DNA from: Casp-actino8 sp964563545
GTDB taxonomy: Bacteria > Actinomycetota > Acidimicrobiia > Acidimicrobiales > Ilumatobacteraceae
Reading direction: 5' to 3'
Assembly (NCBI GenBank): GCA_964563545.1
Contig: CAZLXB010000034.1
Span: 1 to 20,234, forward strand
Length of the DNA stretch: 20,234 nucleotides
Shown: in pieces, positions 6,632 through 15,099 of the stretch
Numbering within the stretch: the first letter of the stretch is position 1
Layout of the letters: every line of letters starts with the position of its first letter
Translations under genes and position numbers: made by a program
The notes under the pieces: generated by a model
What the model saw: only the letters and a program-made list of their open reading frames with translations
Told to the model about the DNA's origin: nothing
Database searches by the model: none

Positions 6632-6638
6632 TTGCCGC

Positions 6639-8180
6639 ATGCATTCCCCTCTCACCATCCGATCATTCCGTTCGTCGGCGATACTGATGGTCCTCGCGAT
6701 CACCAGTGTCCTGCTCGGTTTTGCGATGATCACCTCACCAGCCCGCGGCGACGCCAAGGCATCGGTGGAAATCGAGCAATGCTCCAACTCACCTTCGACG
6801 TGCGACTCGACTCACGCGTCCAATTGGCAGAAGGGAAATCTGGGCTCGAGCAACTCGCTCTATCTCGAAGGGCAATCGGTTCCGTACCGTTCGGTGATCA
6901 GCGGAATGACCGTTGGCGAGAGTTACGCCGTGCGCATCGGCTGGGATTCCACCATCAGTGGTCGTCATGCGATCGACTACCTGACGGACTTCGACCGAAC
7001 GGAGTCCGGAGCCGATCCGTGCGCCACTGCGCTGTGCGCGGGAAGTCCGGCGACTCTCGGCATACCCCTCGACCCGAAGATCTCAGCCGCCGGGGTCTCC
7101 CAGGTCGGTGGGCAGTCGTTCTCGCTCTGGGGCGCGACCTTCGTAGCCGCCGGTGCGACCGTGACCAACGGAGGCAACCTGTGCGGTGCGGCCACGTGCA
7201 CGATCGCCGCGAACCCGTCCCCCTACTCGTTCAGTGGTGACTACGCATCAGGTAGCCACACGTCCATCGAGGTCTTCTTCACCGCCACCTCGACCACCGC
7301 GGTACTCGCATGGGGCGGTCACATCTCCTCCCGAATCGATTGGGGTGCGACTTCGTCGGCGGTCGACATCGCCGGCTCGCCGTATCACATGAGCCTCAAC
7401 GATCTCCGTTGTTCTGACGCATCCAACTGCAGTGCTGGCGAACGCGATCTCTCGATGAACAGCGATGCCATCGTCTTCCCGGGTTCGATCACGATCACGA
7501 AGGAGGCCGATCCACAAGGAGACACGGCTTTCGATTTCACCGGATCACCGAGCCCGCTCGGGTCATTCAGCCTGACCGACGACGGCTCTTCGGCGAACTC
7601 GATCACCTTTGCCGACCTCACCGACTTCCAGACCTACACGATCGGTGAACTCGCGGCCGAAGGGTGGGATCTCGACTCCGTGACGTGCTCGGTGGCCATC
7701 GACTACGGCGGAACACGATCGGTCGATGGTCGCGTGGCCACCATCGAACTCGCCGAAGGTGAGTCGGTCACGTGTGTGTTCACCAATTCGGAGTCAGCGC
7801 CGGCCACCACTACGACCACCAGCACCACGAGTACAACCAGCACCACGAGCACGACCAGCACCACCATCGTCGATCCCTCCTCAACAACCACCACCGAGGC
7901 TTCGGGATCGACCACCACCGCGGTATCACCGACCACGACCGAGCGTCGACGCACCAGCGGGTCGAGTCGCACCATCGCCCCCACCACCACAACCGGCGCG
8001 GCCGTCACTCTGGTGGCAACCACCGTGACCGGGACTCCCGACGTTCTGTCGGGTGAGGAGACGTTGCCCGCGACCGGCACCGAATCGCGGCCGATCGTCG
8101 TCCTCGGCATCCTGCTCGTGTTCGCCGGTCTGTCGAGTCTGACCCTGATCGGTCTTCGTCGAATCCTGAACGGACGGTGA
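6639..8180 (+). CDS. LPATG-anchored surface protein with prealbumin-like domain
   Basis: This 513-residue protein has an N-terminal signal peptide (residues 1 to about 37, hydrophobic core AILMVLAITSVLLGFAMI, then SPARGDA). The C-terminus carries a complete sortase signal: LPATG at 476-480, a hydrophobic stretch at about 486-504 and the basic tail RRILNGR. Residues 40-280 form a domain I do not recognise, with paired cysteines (Cys48/55, 128/133, 182/187, 258/264). Residues about 283-384 (ITITKEADPQGDTAFDF to VTCVFTNSE) look like a prealbumin/SpaA-type beta-sandwich, as in pilin- and adhesin-like proteins. A Thr/Ser-rich stalk at 389-450, likely glycosylated or extended, spans the wall. No sortase gene lies in the window. 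The glycosyltransferase gene begins four bases after its stop, so co-transcription is very likely. Confidence 0.92.
   Translation: MHSPLTIRSFRSSAILMVLAITSVLLGFAMITSPARGDAKASVEIEQCSNSPSTCDSTHASNWQKGNLGSSNSLYLEGQSVPYRSVISGMTVGESYAVRIGWDSTISGRHAIDYLTDFDRTESGADPCATALCAGSPATLGIPLDPKISAAGVSQVGGQSFSLWGATFVAAGATVTNGGNLCGAATCTIAANPSPYSFSGDYASGSHTSIEVFFTATSTTAVLAWGGHISSRIDWGATSSAVDIAGSPYHMSLNDLRCSDASNCSAGERDLSMNSDAIVFPGSITITKEADPQGDTAFDFTGSPSPLGSFSLTDDGSSANSITFADLTDFQTYTIGELAAEGWDLDSVTCSVAIDYGGTRSVDGRVATIELAEGESVTCVFTNSESAPATTTTTSTTSTTSTTSTTSTTIVDPSSTTTTEASGSTTTAVSPTTTERRRTSGSSRTIAPTTTTGAAVTLVATTVTGTPDVLSGEETLPATGTESRPIVVLGILLVFAGLSSLTLIGLRRILNGR
7818..7865 (+). repeat. 18-bp-period repeat encoding Thr/Ser stalk
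   Basis: The unit ACCAGCACCACGAGTACA recurs with small changes at 7818-7835 and 7836-7853, followed by a partial third copy at 7854-7865. It encodes TSTTST units of the wall-spanning stalk of the LPATG protein and can vary in length by slippage. Confidence 0.7.
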
Positions 8181-8184
8181 CGCG

Positions 8185-9354
8185 ATGAACTCGAATCCGC
8201 ACCCCGGACGCGATCTTCCGAGCGTGGCCATCGTGAGTACGTTCCCACCCACCGCGTGCGGTCTGGCGACGTTCTCGGCCGCCTTGGCCAACGGTTTTCG
8301 TCAGGTGGGGCTTCACGACGTCGGCGTCGTGCGCAGCAGTGACGATGGTTCGGTGTCATCCGACCCACGAGTCGTGGTCGAATTGCGCCCGAACGATTGG
8401 CAGTCGATCGACGCCGCCGTTCACGTGCTCAACTCGTTCGACTGTGTCGTTCTTCAGCACGAATACGGCATCTTCGGTGGCCATTACGGCGATGACGTTC
8501 TGCGCATCCTGGGCCAGCTCGACATCCCGGTCGTGACGACACTCCACACCGTTCCGACGAGCCCGGACTCGCATCAAAAGCGTGTCCTCGAGGACGTCGT
8601 GAATCTCTCCGACTATTCGATCACGATGACAGCAGCCGCACGCGAGCGACTCCTCGCCCGCTATGAAGTGCGGCCGGCCGACATCGTGACGATCCCCCAC
8701 GGCGCGACTCTCCCCCCGCCAGTCGCGTCGCGGTCCGCATCGTCACCGACGGTGCTCACCTGGGGGCTTCTGGGGCCCGGCAAGGGCATCGAGTGGGTGA
8801 TCGATGCCCTTGCCGAGGTCTCAGATGTGGTTCCGCCGATCAAATACGTGGTCGCCGGCGCGACGCATCCCAAGGTTCTGGCCCGCGAGGGTGAGAGCTA
8901 CCGCGAGTCACTCATGCGCCGCGCCGAGGAGAAAGAAGTCGCCGATCGCGTCGTGTTCGATCAGCAGTACCGAACGTTGCCCGAGTTACTGGACATGGTG
9001 AGCCGGGCCACGGCCGTGGTTCTGCCTTACGACTCCGAGGATCAGATCACGAGCGGTGTTCTCGTGGACGCAGTTGCGGCCGGAGTGCTGGTGGTCGCCA
9101 CGGCATTTCCGCACGCGGTGGAGTTGCTGTCGAGCGGAGCCGGAGTGGTGGTGCCCCATCGTTCGCCGCGCGCCATCGCCGACGCTCTGCGCACCATCGT
9201 GACCCGACCCAACGTCGCGCAGTCGATGAGGTTGCACGCCAGTCGTCTGGCTGCCGATCACAGTTGGCCCTGCGTTGCTGCCCGCTATCTCGACTTGATC
9301 GAACATGTCGTCACCCCGACCGTCGCGTCTTCGGCCAAGGCCGTGAGCGCATGA
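8185..9354 (+). CDS. Glycosyltransferase family 4-like protein
   Basis: This encodes a 389-residue cytoplasmic GT-B fold glycosyltransferase. The N-terminal half has the typical start (VAIVSTFPPTACGLATFSAALA, a Gly-rich acceptor loop) and the QHEYGIFGGHYG and TLHTVP motifs. The C-terminal half has the nucleotide-sugar domain: VLTWGLLGPGKGIEWVIDAL, then PYDSEDQITSGVLVDAVAAG, the position of the family's E-x7-E and Gly motif. It would transfer a sugar from a nucleotide donor; donor and acceptor are not readable from sequence. It starts four bases after the LPATG gene stop, and its own stop overlaps the next gene as ATGA, so it belongs to one operon. Its substrate may be the surface protein's Thr-rich stalk or a separate oligosaccharide handled by the GH130-like protein downstream. 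Confidence 0.92.
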   Translation: MNSNPHPGRDLPSVAIVSTFPPTACGLATFSAALANGFRQVGLHDVGVVRSSDDGSVSSDPRVVVELRPNDWQSIDAAVHVLNSFDCVVLQHEYGIFGGHYGDDVLRILGQLDIPVVTTLHTVPTSPDSHQKRVLEDVVNLSDYSITMTAAARERLLARYEVRPADIVTIPHGATLPPPVASRSASSPTVLTWGLLGPGKGIEWVIDALAEVSDVVPPIKYVVAGATHPKVLAREGESYRESLMRRAEEKEVADRVVFDQQYRTLPELLDMVSRATAVVLPYDSEDQITSGVLVDAVAAGVLVVATAFPHAVELLSSGAGVVVPHRSPRAIADALRTIVTRPNVAQSMRLHASRLAADHSWPCVAARYLDLIEHVVTPTVASSAKAVSA

Positions 9355-10361
9355 ACACGTACACCTACCGACACCTCATCAACATGTCGGACGACTGGGG
9401 ACTGCTCGAACACGCCAAGGGGCCACGTCCGCGATTCGCCCATGGTTATTGCACCGACGACAACGCTCGGTTGGTCGTGGTCACGACCCGCGAGAAGAAC
9501 GGTCCGTGCGGCGCGACGATTCTCGCGCGCATGGGGATGCGTTTCGTGCTCAATGCCCAGACCAAGGATGGACGAACCCACAATCGTCTGAGTTTCGGTC
9601 GGCTCTGGCTCGATGAGCCGACCATCGAAGATGCATGGGGCCGTTCGCTCTGGGCCTTTGGCACGGTCATCGCTCGCAGCGACGACGGACTCCACCATCA
9701 AAGGGCGCTCGGCGCCTTCGAATCGGGCATCCGCCATCGCTCGTTGTCGCTCCGAACCATGGCCTTCGCGGCCCTCGGAGCCGCCGAGGTTCTTTCGGTC
9801 GCACCGGAGCACGCGGGCGCCCTCGATCTCATCGCCGACGCCGCCGATCTGATCCTGGAGACGACGCGCTCCCCCGAGTGGCCCTGGCCCGAGCCGCGCC
9901 TCACGTATGCGAACGCCGTGCTGCCCGAGGTCGTGATCGCCGCCGGCAACGCGCACGCCGACGATGCGACCACGCACGCCGGACTCGCCATGTTGCGTTG
10001 GCTGGTCGAGGAGGAGTCGTTCGCAGATCACTTCTCGGTTGTGCCCACCAATGGACGCGGACCCGGTGATCCGAAGCCCGCCTTCGACCAGCAGCCGATC
10101 GAGCTCGCTGCTCTCGCCGATGCCGCTCATCGCGCGCTCGTCGTCACCCACGACAACGACTGGCGACGGGTGATCGACATGGCGGCCGACTGGTTCGTGG
10201 GTCGCAACGACGCCGGAATCTCGATGATCGACGACATCACCGGCGGGGGTTACGACGGCCTGCAACCCCACGGACGAAATCTGAACCAAGGCGCCGAGTC
10301 GACCCTCGCCATGATCTCGACTCTCCAGGTCCAGCAGTCCGTCGGATCACTCGTCCGATGA
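9351..10361 (+). CDS. Six-hairpin glycosidase-like protein
   Basis: This 336-residue protein without signal peptide is predicted largely helical, with repeated helix pairs such as RTMAFAALGAAEVLSV and LADAAHRALVVTHDNDWRRV. It resembles the alpha/alpha six-hairpin glycosidase-like proteins found next to GT4 and GH130 genes. Conserved-looking acidic and aromatic motifs are DDWGLLEHAKGPRPRFAHGY, CTDDNARL, IEDAWGRSLWAFG and AGISMIDDITGGGYDGLQ. The start is set at the ATG at 9351 (ATGA overlap with the glycosyltransferase stop) rather than an in-frame ATG at 9264 inside that gene. Its stop overlaps the GH130 gene start, again ATGA. It probably acts on or binds the same glycan as its neighbours. 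Activity is unproven, and a non-catalytic role is possible. Confidence 0.78.
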   Translation: MNTYTYRHLINMSDDWGLLEHAKGPRPRFAHGYCTDDNARLVVVTTREKNGPCGATILARMGMRFVLNAQTKDGRTHNRLSFGRLWLDEPTIEDAWGRSLWAFGTVIARSDDGLHHQRALGAFESGIRHRSLSLRTMAFAALGAAEVLSVAPEHAGALDLIADAADLILETTRSPEWPWPEPRLTYANAVLPEVVIAAGNAHADDATTHAGLAMLRWLVEEESFADHFSVVPTNGRGPGDPKPAFDQQPIELAALADAAHRALVVTHDNDWRRVIDMAADWFVGRNDAGISMIDDITGGGYDGLQPHGRNLNQGAESTLAMISTLQVQQSVGSLVR

Positions 10362-11851
10362 CCCTTCTTCCCCGACCTGACCCGTCCGTCCTCGCCGTCC
10401 GCACCGACATCCACCTCCATCCGGATCCGAGTCGGGTCTTCGCCCGGCTGTTCATTCCCGGTCAGGAGGACTACGGCGCCACCCAGTCACGCGCCAGCGC
10501 GGTGCTCGACCGAGTCCTCGAACTCGACGACTTCGAGGTGGCGCGCGCGCTCGCCGATGTTCAAATGCGTTTCGTCGACCGCCACCACGACATCGACTAT
10601 TGGCTCGATCTGCACGCCCATCGCGTGGCGGCTCGCCTCGACGCACCGGTCCGACTCTCGGACGACCGTTGGAAGTTGATCGGTGCGTATTTCACGCACG
10701 AATTCTCGGTGGAGGGTGCGGCACTCACCAATCCATCGGTCGTGCCGCACGTCGACCAGACGGGGTTGGCAGCAGGCGAGCTCCGATTCGCCATGAGTGT
10801 CCGCTGCATCGGGGAAGGTCACCGTTCCTCGATCGGCTTTCGGACCGGAGTGATCGATCTCCTCGGCAACGTCCGTATCGAACCGGCCGGCGGGAACCTC
10901 GACGTCGGTCTGCACTCGGAGGGTCGGCTCCGACACCGGGCCTTTCTCGGACTCCTCGAGTCGATGGACGATTTCGGCGAGAACGCGCGTTACGTGCTCC
11001 ACCAACTCGGTGAAGTCTTCACCCGCTCGGAACTCGAGGAGCAGATCAATCGGCTGCTCCATGATCGCGATACCTATCGCAACGCCGAGATCACCGCCCA
11101 ACACTTCCGAGGTATCGCTGACCGGACCTACTCAATCTCGTTCTCCGAGCGATCGGGGCTCTCCGAACGGATCATCTGGCCGCACAGCCCGGCCGAGTGG
11201 CGCGGCATGGAGGACGCTCGATTCGTGAAGTTCGACGACCCCGAACTCGGGTCGGTGTATTTCGCCACCTACACGGCCTTCGACGGCGTCGACATCTCAC
11301 AGCAGCTCCTCTCGACCCGCGATTTCCTGACTTTTCACGTGACTCCGGCCTCGGGTCGGGCCGCACGCGGCAAGGGTCTGGCGATCTTTCCGCGCAAGAT
11401 CGACGGCCACTACTTCGCGCTCTCGCGGGCCGATCGCGAGACGAACGCGATCACCTACTCGGACCATCTCGAGTACTGGGACGACGCGGTCGACATCCAG
11501 ATACCCCGCCGAGCCTGGGAAGTCGTGCAACTCGGCAACTGCGGCTCGCCGATCGAGACGGCCGATGGATGGCTCGTCCTCACGCACGCGGTCGGACCGA
11601 TGCGCACCTACTGCATTTCGGCGATCCTCCTCGATCGCGACGACCCGACCAAGGTCATCGGATCCCTCGACACTCCCTTGCTCGCTCCCACCGAACTCGA
11701 ACGCGACGGCTACGTGCCCAATGTCGTCTACTCATGTGGGGCCTTGCGCCACGAGAACCTGTTGTTGCTCCCATTCGGGATCGCCGATCAGTCGGTCGGC
11801 ATCGCAGTGGCCGATCTGGACGACGTCCTCGACCAGATGACTCCCACCTGA
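10358..11851 (+). CDS. GH130-family glycoside phosphorylase or hydrolase
   Basis: This 497-residue protein lacks a signal peptide, so it acts in the cytoplasm. Its C-terminal two thirds match GH130 (beta-mannoside phosphorylases and hydrolases): WRGMEDARFV at about 281-290 is the GxEDxR motif that carries the catalytic acid, QLGNCGSPIETADGWLVLTH at 391-410 and GYVPNVVYSCGAL at 451-463 are further family blocks. The N-terminal 230 residues are longer than in compact GH130 enzymes and precede a helical stretch (FTRSELEEQINRLLHDRD). Phosphorylase versus hydrolase, and which mannoside, cannot be told from motifs alone. It is the last gene of the operon; its stop lies four bases from the stop of the convergent P450 gene, leaving no room for a separate terminator. 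Confidence 0.88.
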   Translation: MTLLPRPDPSVLAVRTDIHLHPDPSRVFARLFIPGQEDYGATQSRASAVLDRVLELDDFEVARALADVQMRFVDRHHDIDYWLDLHAHRVAARLDAPVRLSDDRWKLIGAYFTHEFSVEGAALTNPSVVPHVDQTGLAAGELRFAMSVRCIGEGHRSSIGFRTGVIDLLGNVRIEPAGGNLDVGLHSEGRLRHRAFLGLLESMDDFGENARYVLHQLGEVFTRSELEEQINRLLHDRDTYRNAEITAQHFRGIADRTYSISFSERSGLSERIIWPHSPAEWRGMEDARFVKFDDPELGSVYFATYTAFDGVDISQQLLSTRDFLTFHVTPASGRAARGKGLAIFPRKIDGHYFALSRADRETNAITYSDHLEYWDDAVDIQIPRRAWEVVQLGNCGSPIETADGWLVLTHAVGPMRTYCISAILLDRDDPTKVIGSLDTPLLAPTELERDGYVPNVVYSCGALRHENLLLLPFGIADQSVGIAVADLDDVLDQMTPT

Positions 11852-11855
11852 GCGG

Positions 11856-13217
11856 TCAGCGCCCGGTCCCGAGTTCGAGTGGTCGGTCCGATTTGCGGAA
11901 TTCGAGGTTCACTCGCAGCGTCCCGAGCATGATCCCCGGCTGATGCAGCCAGTCGTTGTCGGCTCCGTATCGGATGTCGTCGAGCCGATCGAGCAGCACA
12001 CCCCAGGCGACTTGTTGTTCGATCCGCGACAGATTCGCGCCCGGACAAACTCGCGGACCGGCTGAGAACGCCAGATGACGGGTCACGCCGTCACGTTCGA
12101 GGTCGAGATCGAACGGACATTCGAACTCGTCGGCATCCACATTGGCGGCGCCGAATCGCAGATGCAGAAGCGATCCGGCGGGCACGGAGACACCTTGGAA
12201 TTCCTCGTCTCTCGACGTCATACGCGTCGAGAGCCCGTGGGTCGGCGATCGCAGACGCATGGCTTCCTCGGTGAAAGCACGCAACTTCGTCCGATCCCGT
12301 CGCAGGAGGTCGAAAAGGCCCGGCCGCTCGCACAGGAGTTGAGCCTGCTCCTCGAGTGCGTATTGAGTGGTCTCGAGGGCGCCGATGATCATCGCGTGCA
12401 CGATCCCAGCGATCTCGAGGTCGGTGAGTTTGCGATCGAGTGCCTCGTAGTGCACGTCACAGAGGTAACTCACCATGTCGTCCTGCGGGTTCTTCCTCTT
12501 GGCCCGAACGTGCTCGTAGATGTATTCCTGGAAACCGGCGAGTTTCGCGTGCATGTCCTGGGCCTGCTCGGCGGAGATGTCGTGCTTCAGACCGCCACCG
12601 TGCACGAACGGGATCACGATGGCGGTTCCCCATTCGGCGAGTTGCGGGATGTCCGACGTCGGAAATCCGAGAATCGTGGCGAACACCCGTTGTGGCAGAG
12701 GACGAGCGAACCGACTGACGAACTCCACCGAACCGTCGTCGATCCATTCGTCGAGAAGTTCGTTGGCGAGCCGGGTGATCATCTCGCGATGACGCAGGGC
12801 TCCGGTGCCGACCCACGGATCGGTGAGCTCCTTGCGATGGCGGATGTACATCTCCTGAGTGGGTCGCAAGGACACCATCGAGGCGGTCATCAGATTGCGG
12901 GAAACCTCGTACGCGGTCTCGGCGGTGAGTCCCTCGTCGGCCCATTCGTTGACCCGCCGCTGACCCATGACCGTGAAGCGCTCCGGGTCCTTCACCACCC
13001 GGGCGATGTCGGCGTGCTTGGTCAGGACGAAGGCATCGGTTCCGGGCTTGAGGCCACCGCCCGCGATACGCAGAACCGGGGCCTCACGATGCAGGATCTC
13101 GTACATCTCGTACCAGTGCTCCTGCGCGCCAGGTCCGAAGAGATCGACCGAATCGAGTCCGACCGGACACTTCATGGGTCCGAGTTCATGATTCACGTGC
13201 TTCGGGTAGGACTCCAT
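11856..13217 (-). CDS. Cytochrome P450 monooxygenase
   Basis: This is a 453-residue soluble bacterial P450. The haem ligand motif FSAGPRVCPG at 384-393 has Cys391; the ExxR pair is Glu318-Arg321 (EEAMRLRSP). The I-helix oxygen-activation segment is GALETTQ at 279-285, with Glu-Thr in place of Asp-Thr. No N-terminal membrane segment is present. The start at 13217 has GGGAG at 13222-13226; Met15 is an alternative. It follows the Baeyer-Villiger-type gene by 25 bp on the same strand, so both are likely one transcript. It would hydroxylate a hydrophobic substrate using electrons from a ferredoxin system; no ferredoxin or reductase gene is in the window. The substrate is not inferable. Confidence 0.95.
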   Translation of the reverse strand: MESYPKHVNHELGPMKCPVGLDSVDLFGPGAQEHWYEMYEILHREAPVLRIAGGGLKPGTDAFVLTKHADIARVVKDPERFTVMGQRRVNEWADEGLTAETAYEVSRNLMTASMVSLRPTQEMYIRHRKELTDPWVGTGALRHREMITRLANELLDEWIDDGSVEFVSRFARPLPQRVFATILGFPTSDIPQLAEWGTAIVIPFVHGGGLKHDISAEQAQDMHAKLAGFQEYIYEHVRAKRKNPQDDMVSYLCDVHYEALDRKLTDLEIAGIVHAMIIGALETTQYALEEQAQLLCERPGLFDLLRRDRTKLRAFTEEAMRLRSPTHGLSTRMTSRDEEFQGVSVPAGSLLHLRFGAANVDADEFECPFDLDLERDGVTRHLAFSAGPRVCPGANLSRIEQQVAWGVLLDRLDDIRYGADNDWLHQPGIMLGTLRVNLEFRKSDRPLELGTGR

Positions 13218-13242
13218 GCCGCTCCCGTGTTCGTCGTGGTGA

Positions 13243-15042
13243 TCAGGCGTCGAGAGCCAGACCCGACAGCGAACCCTCGGCTCGCCACTTCTCCAACACT
13301 CCGACGAAGGCCACCGGTCCGGCCCCGTAGCTGCCGTTCTGCACGGCGCGGTCGGCCGGCTTGCCCTCGTTGTTGTAGTACCCCGGAGTGCAAGATTCGA
13401 GGAAACGCTGGTTGAACTGCGAGAGGTTGATGATCGTACGCACCCAGTCGTCTTCGGCCTCCAGAGTGGCCTCGATGGTCGAGATCCGTCGTTTAGCCAC
13501 TTCGCTCAGGATGTAAGCGATGTGCTTGCTCTGTTCGTTCAACATGTGCGGGAAGTTCACGGTGAAACCCGACTGGATGTTGCTCACTATGAAGCAGTTC
13601 GGAAATCCGGTGGTGTGGAACCCGTGCAGCGTTCGTGCTCCGTCGGCCCACTTCTCGGTGAGTGAGACCCCGTCGCGACCGTAGACCTCGTAACCGGCCC
13701 GCCGCGTGTATTCGGTTCCGACCTCGAAGCCGGTCGCGTAGATCAGACAGTCGATCTCGTACTCGGTGCCATTGGCCACGATGCCGGTCGGGGTGATGCG
13801 CTCCACACCCCGACCCTCGGTGTCGATGAGATGCACATTGGGGCGGTTGAACGTGGCGAGGTAATCGTCGTGGAAGCACGGGCGCTTGCAGAACTGGCGG
13901 TACCACGGCTTCAAGGCTTCGGCCGTCTTCGGATCGGCGACGATTTCGTCGACTCGAGAGCGGATTTGATTCATCTTTTCGAAGTCGGCCAACTCGAGGT
14001 TGCGCGCCAGACCCTCGGGTGACAGGTCGGGTGAAGCTTCCTGGCGCAGACGGATGAGCAGGTTGCCGATGATGTCGGTCCAGCCGTCGTTGACCAGATC
14101 CTCCTCGGCGAATCCACCCGATACGAGAGCGTTGAAGTTGTCCATCCGCTCCTGCTGCCAACCCGGACGGAGTGTTCGGGCCCAGTCAGGATCGGTCGGA
14201 CGGTTGTTCCGTACATCGATCGACGAGGGCGTGCGTTGGAAGACGTACAACTCCTTGGCGTGCGCGCCCAGATGCGGGACGCATTGCACGGCGGTCGCGC
14301 CGGTACCGATGATGCCGACGCGCTTGTCCTTCAATCCGGTGAGCCCACCCTCGGAACTCCCGCCGGTGTAGTCGTAATCCCAGCGGCTGGTGTGGAAAGA
14401 ATGCCCGGCGAATGATTCGACACCCGGGATGCCCGGGAGCTTGGGTCGGTGCAACGGTCCGTTGGCCATGACCACGAAGCGTGCCTTCATATGGTCGCCG
14501 CGATTGGTGGCGACGATCCACATGCGCTCACGGTCGTCCCAACGGACCTCGGTGACCTCGGTCTGGAAGCACGCATTGCGATAGAGATCGAAATGTCTTC
14601 CGATGGCCTGACTGTGAGCGAGAATCTCGGGCGCGCGCGAGTACTTCTCCTTTGGGATGTATCCGACCTCTTCGAGGAGTGGCAGATAGATGTACGACTC
14701 GACGTCACAGGCCGCGCCCGGGTAGCGATTCCAGTACCACGTACCCCCGAAGTCGCCGCCCTTTTCGACCACGCGCAGACTCTCGATTCCGGCCTCGCGA
14801 AGTCGTGCCGCCGCGAGCAATCCGCCAAATCCACCACCGATCACGATCACCTCGGTGGTGTCGAACAGCGGGCCGCGTTCCACCGGAGCGACGTACGGAT
14901 CCTCCAGATAGTGGGCGAACCGACCGGCGATCTCGATGTACTGCTCGTTACCGTCGGCGCGCAGGCGCTTGTCGCGCTCGAGCCGATACTTGTCGCGCAA
15001 CGCGTCGGGATCGAATGCGGTGGTCCCCTGCTGTGTCGTCAT
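13243..15042 (-). CDS. Baeyer-Villiger-type flavin monooxygenase
   Basis: This is a 599-residue FAD/NADPH monooxygenase that inserts oxygen next to a ketone to give an ester or lactone. The FAD-binding Rossmann motif is IVIGGGFGGLLAAARL (Gly69-Gly74 region), the type I BVMO fingerprint FxGxxxHTxxW[PD] is exact at 211-222 (FAGHSFHTSRWD), and the NADPH Rossmann motif is VGIIGTGATAVQ at 242-253. A later DCLIYATGFEVGTEY block is typical. An N-terminal extension of about 60 residues precedes the FAD motif, as in the larger BVMOs of the CPDMO or PAMO type. The start has AAGGGGG at 15047-15053. The gene lies 57 bp downstream of the kinase gene and 25 bp upstream of the P450 gene on the same strand. 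The substrate is unknown; steroids, terpenoids or cyclic ketones are candidates. Confidence 0.94.
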   Translation of the reverse strand: MTTQQGTTAFDPDALRDKYRLERDKRLRADGNEQYIEIAGRFAHYLEDPYVAPVERGPLFDTTEVIVIGGGFGGLLAAARLREAGIESLRVVEKGGDFGGTWYWNRYPGAACDVESYIYLPLLEEVGYIPKEKYSRAPEILAHSQAIGRHFDLYRNACFQTEVTEVRWDDRERMWIVATNRGDHMKARFVVMANGPLHRPKLPGIPGVESFAGHSFHTSRWDYDYTGGSSEGGLTGLKDKRVGIIGTGATAVQCVPHLGAHAKELYVFQRTPSSIDVRNNRPTDPDWARTLRPGWQQERMDNFNALVSGGFAEEDLVNDGWTDIIGNLLIRLRQEASPDLSPEGLARNLELADFEKMNQIRSRVDEIVADPKTAEALKPWYRQFCKRPCFHDDYLATFNRPNVHLIDTEGRGVERITPTGIVANGTEYEIDCLIYATGFEVGTEYTRRAGYEVYGRDGVSLTEKWADGARTLHGFHTTGFPNCFIVSNIQSGFTVNFPHMLNEQSKHIAYILSEVAKRRISTIEATLEAEDDWVRTIINLSQFNQRFLESCTPGYYNNEGKPADRAVQNGSYGAGPVAFVGVLEKWRAEGSLSGLALDA

Positions 15043-15099
15043 GACGCCCCCTTGTCGCGACCGATCATCCCATTTCTAGCCGTTGACGGGGGCTGGGAT

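Larger units (their letters stand above)
6328..6638. promoter_or_regulatory. 311-bp divergent control region with palindrome and direct repeats
   Basis: No gene is visible here; the open frames entering from both sides are non-coding extensions. The region contains a perfect 7-bp inverted repeat (6372-6389), a 9-bp direct repeat TCCGGCAAT (6373-6381 and 6399-6407), an 11-bp direct repeat TCGATTCCGGC (6368-6378 and 6473-6483) and a 7-bp leader hairpin (6593-6615). Near 6526-6531 TACGGT fits a loose TANNNT -10, without a convincing -35. It must carry the promoters of both the regulator pair and the surface-protein operon. Confidence 0.6.

Noticed and set aside
7772..8056. His-rich plus-strand open frame resembling a metal-binding protein
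   Set aside because: It is a frame-shifted reading of the Thr/Ser stalk (ACC/CAC codons) of the LPATG gene.
9285..10289. 334-codon minus-strand open frame
   Set aside because: Antisense to the six-hairpin gene, which has coupled ATGA junctions on both sides.
12075..13415. 446-codon plus-strand open frame
   Set aside because: It is antisense to the P450, whose haem, ExxR and I-helix motifs are all intact; the plus-strand protein has no recognisable domain.
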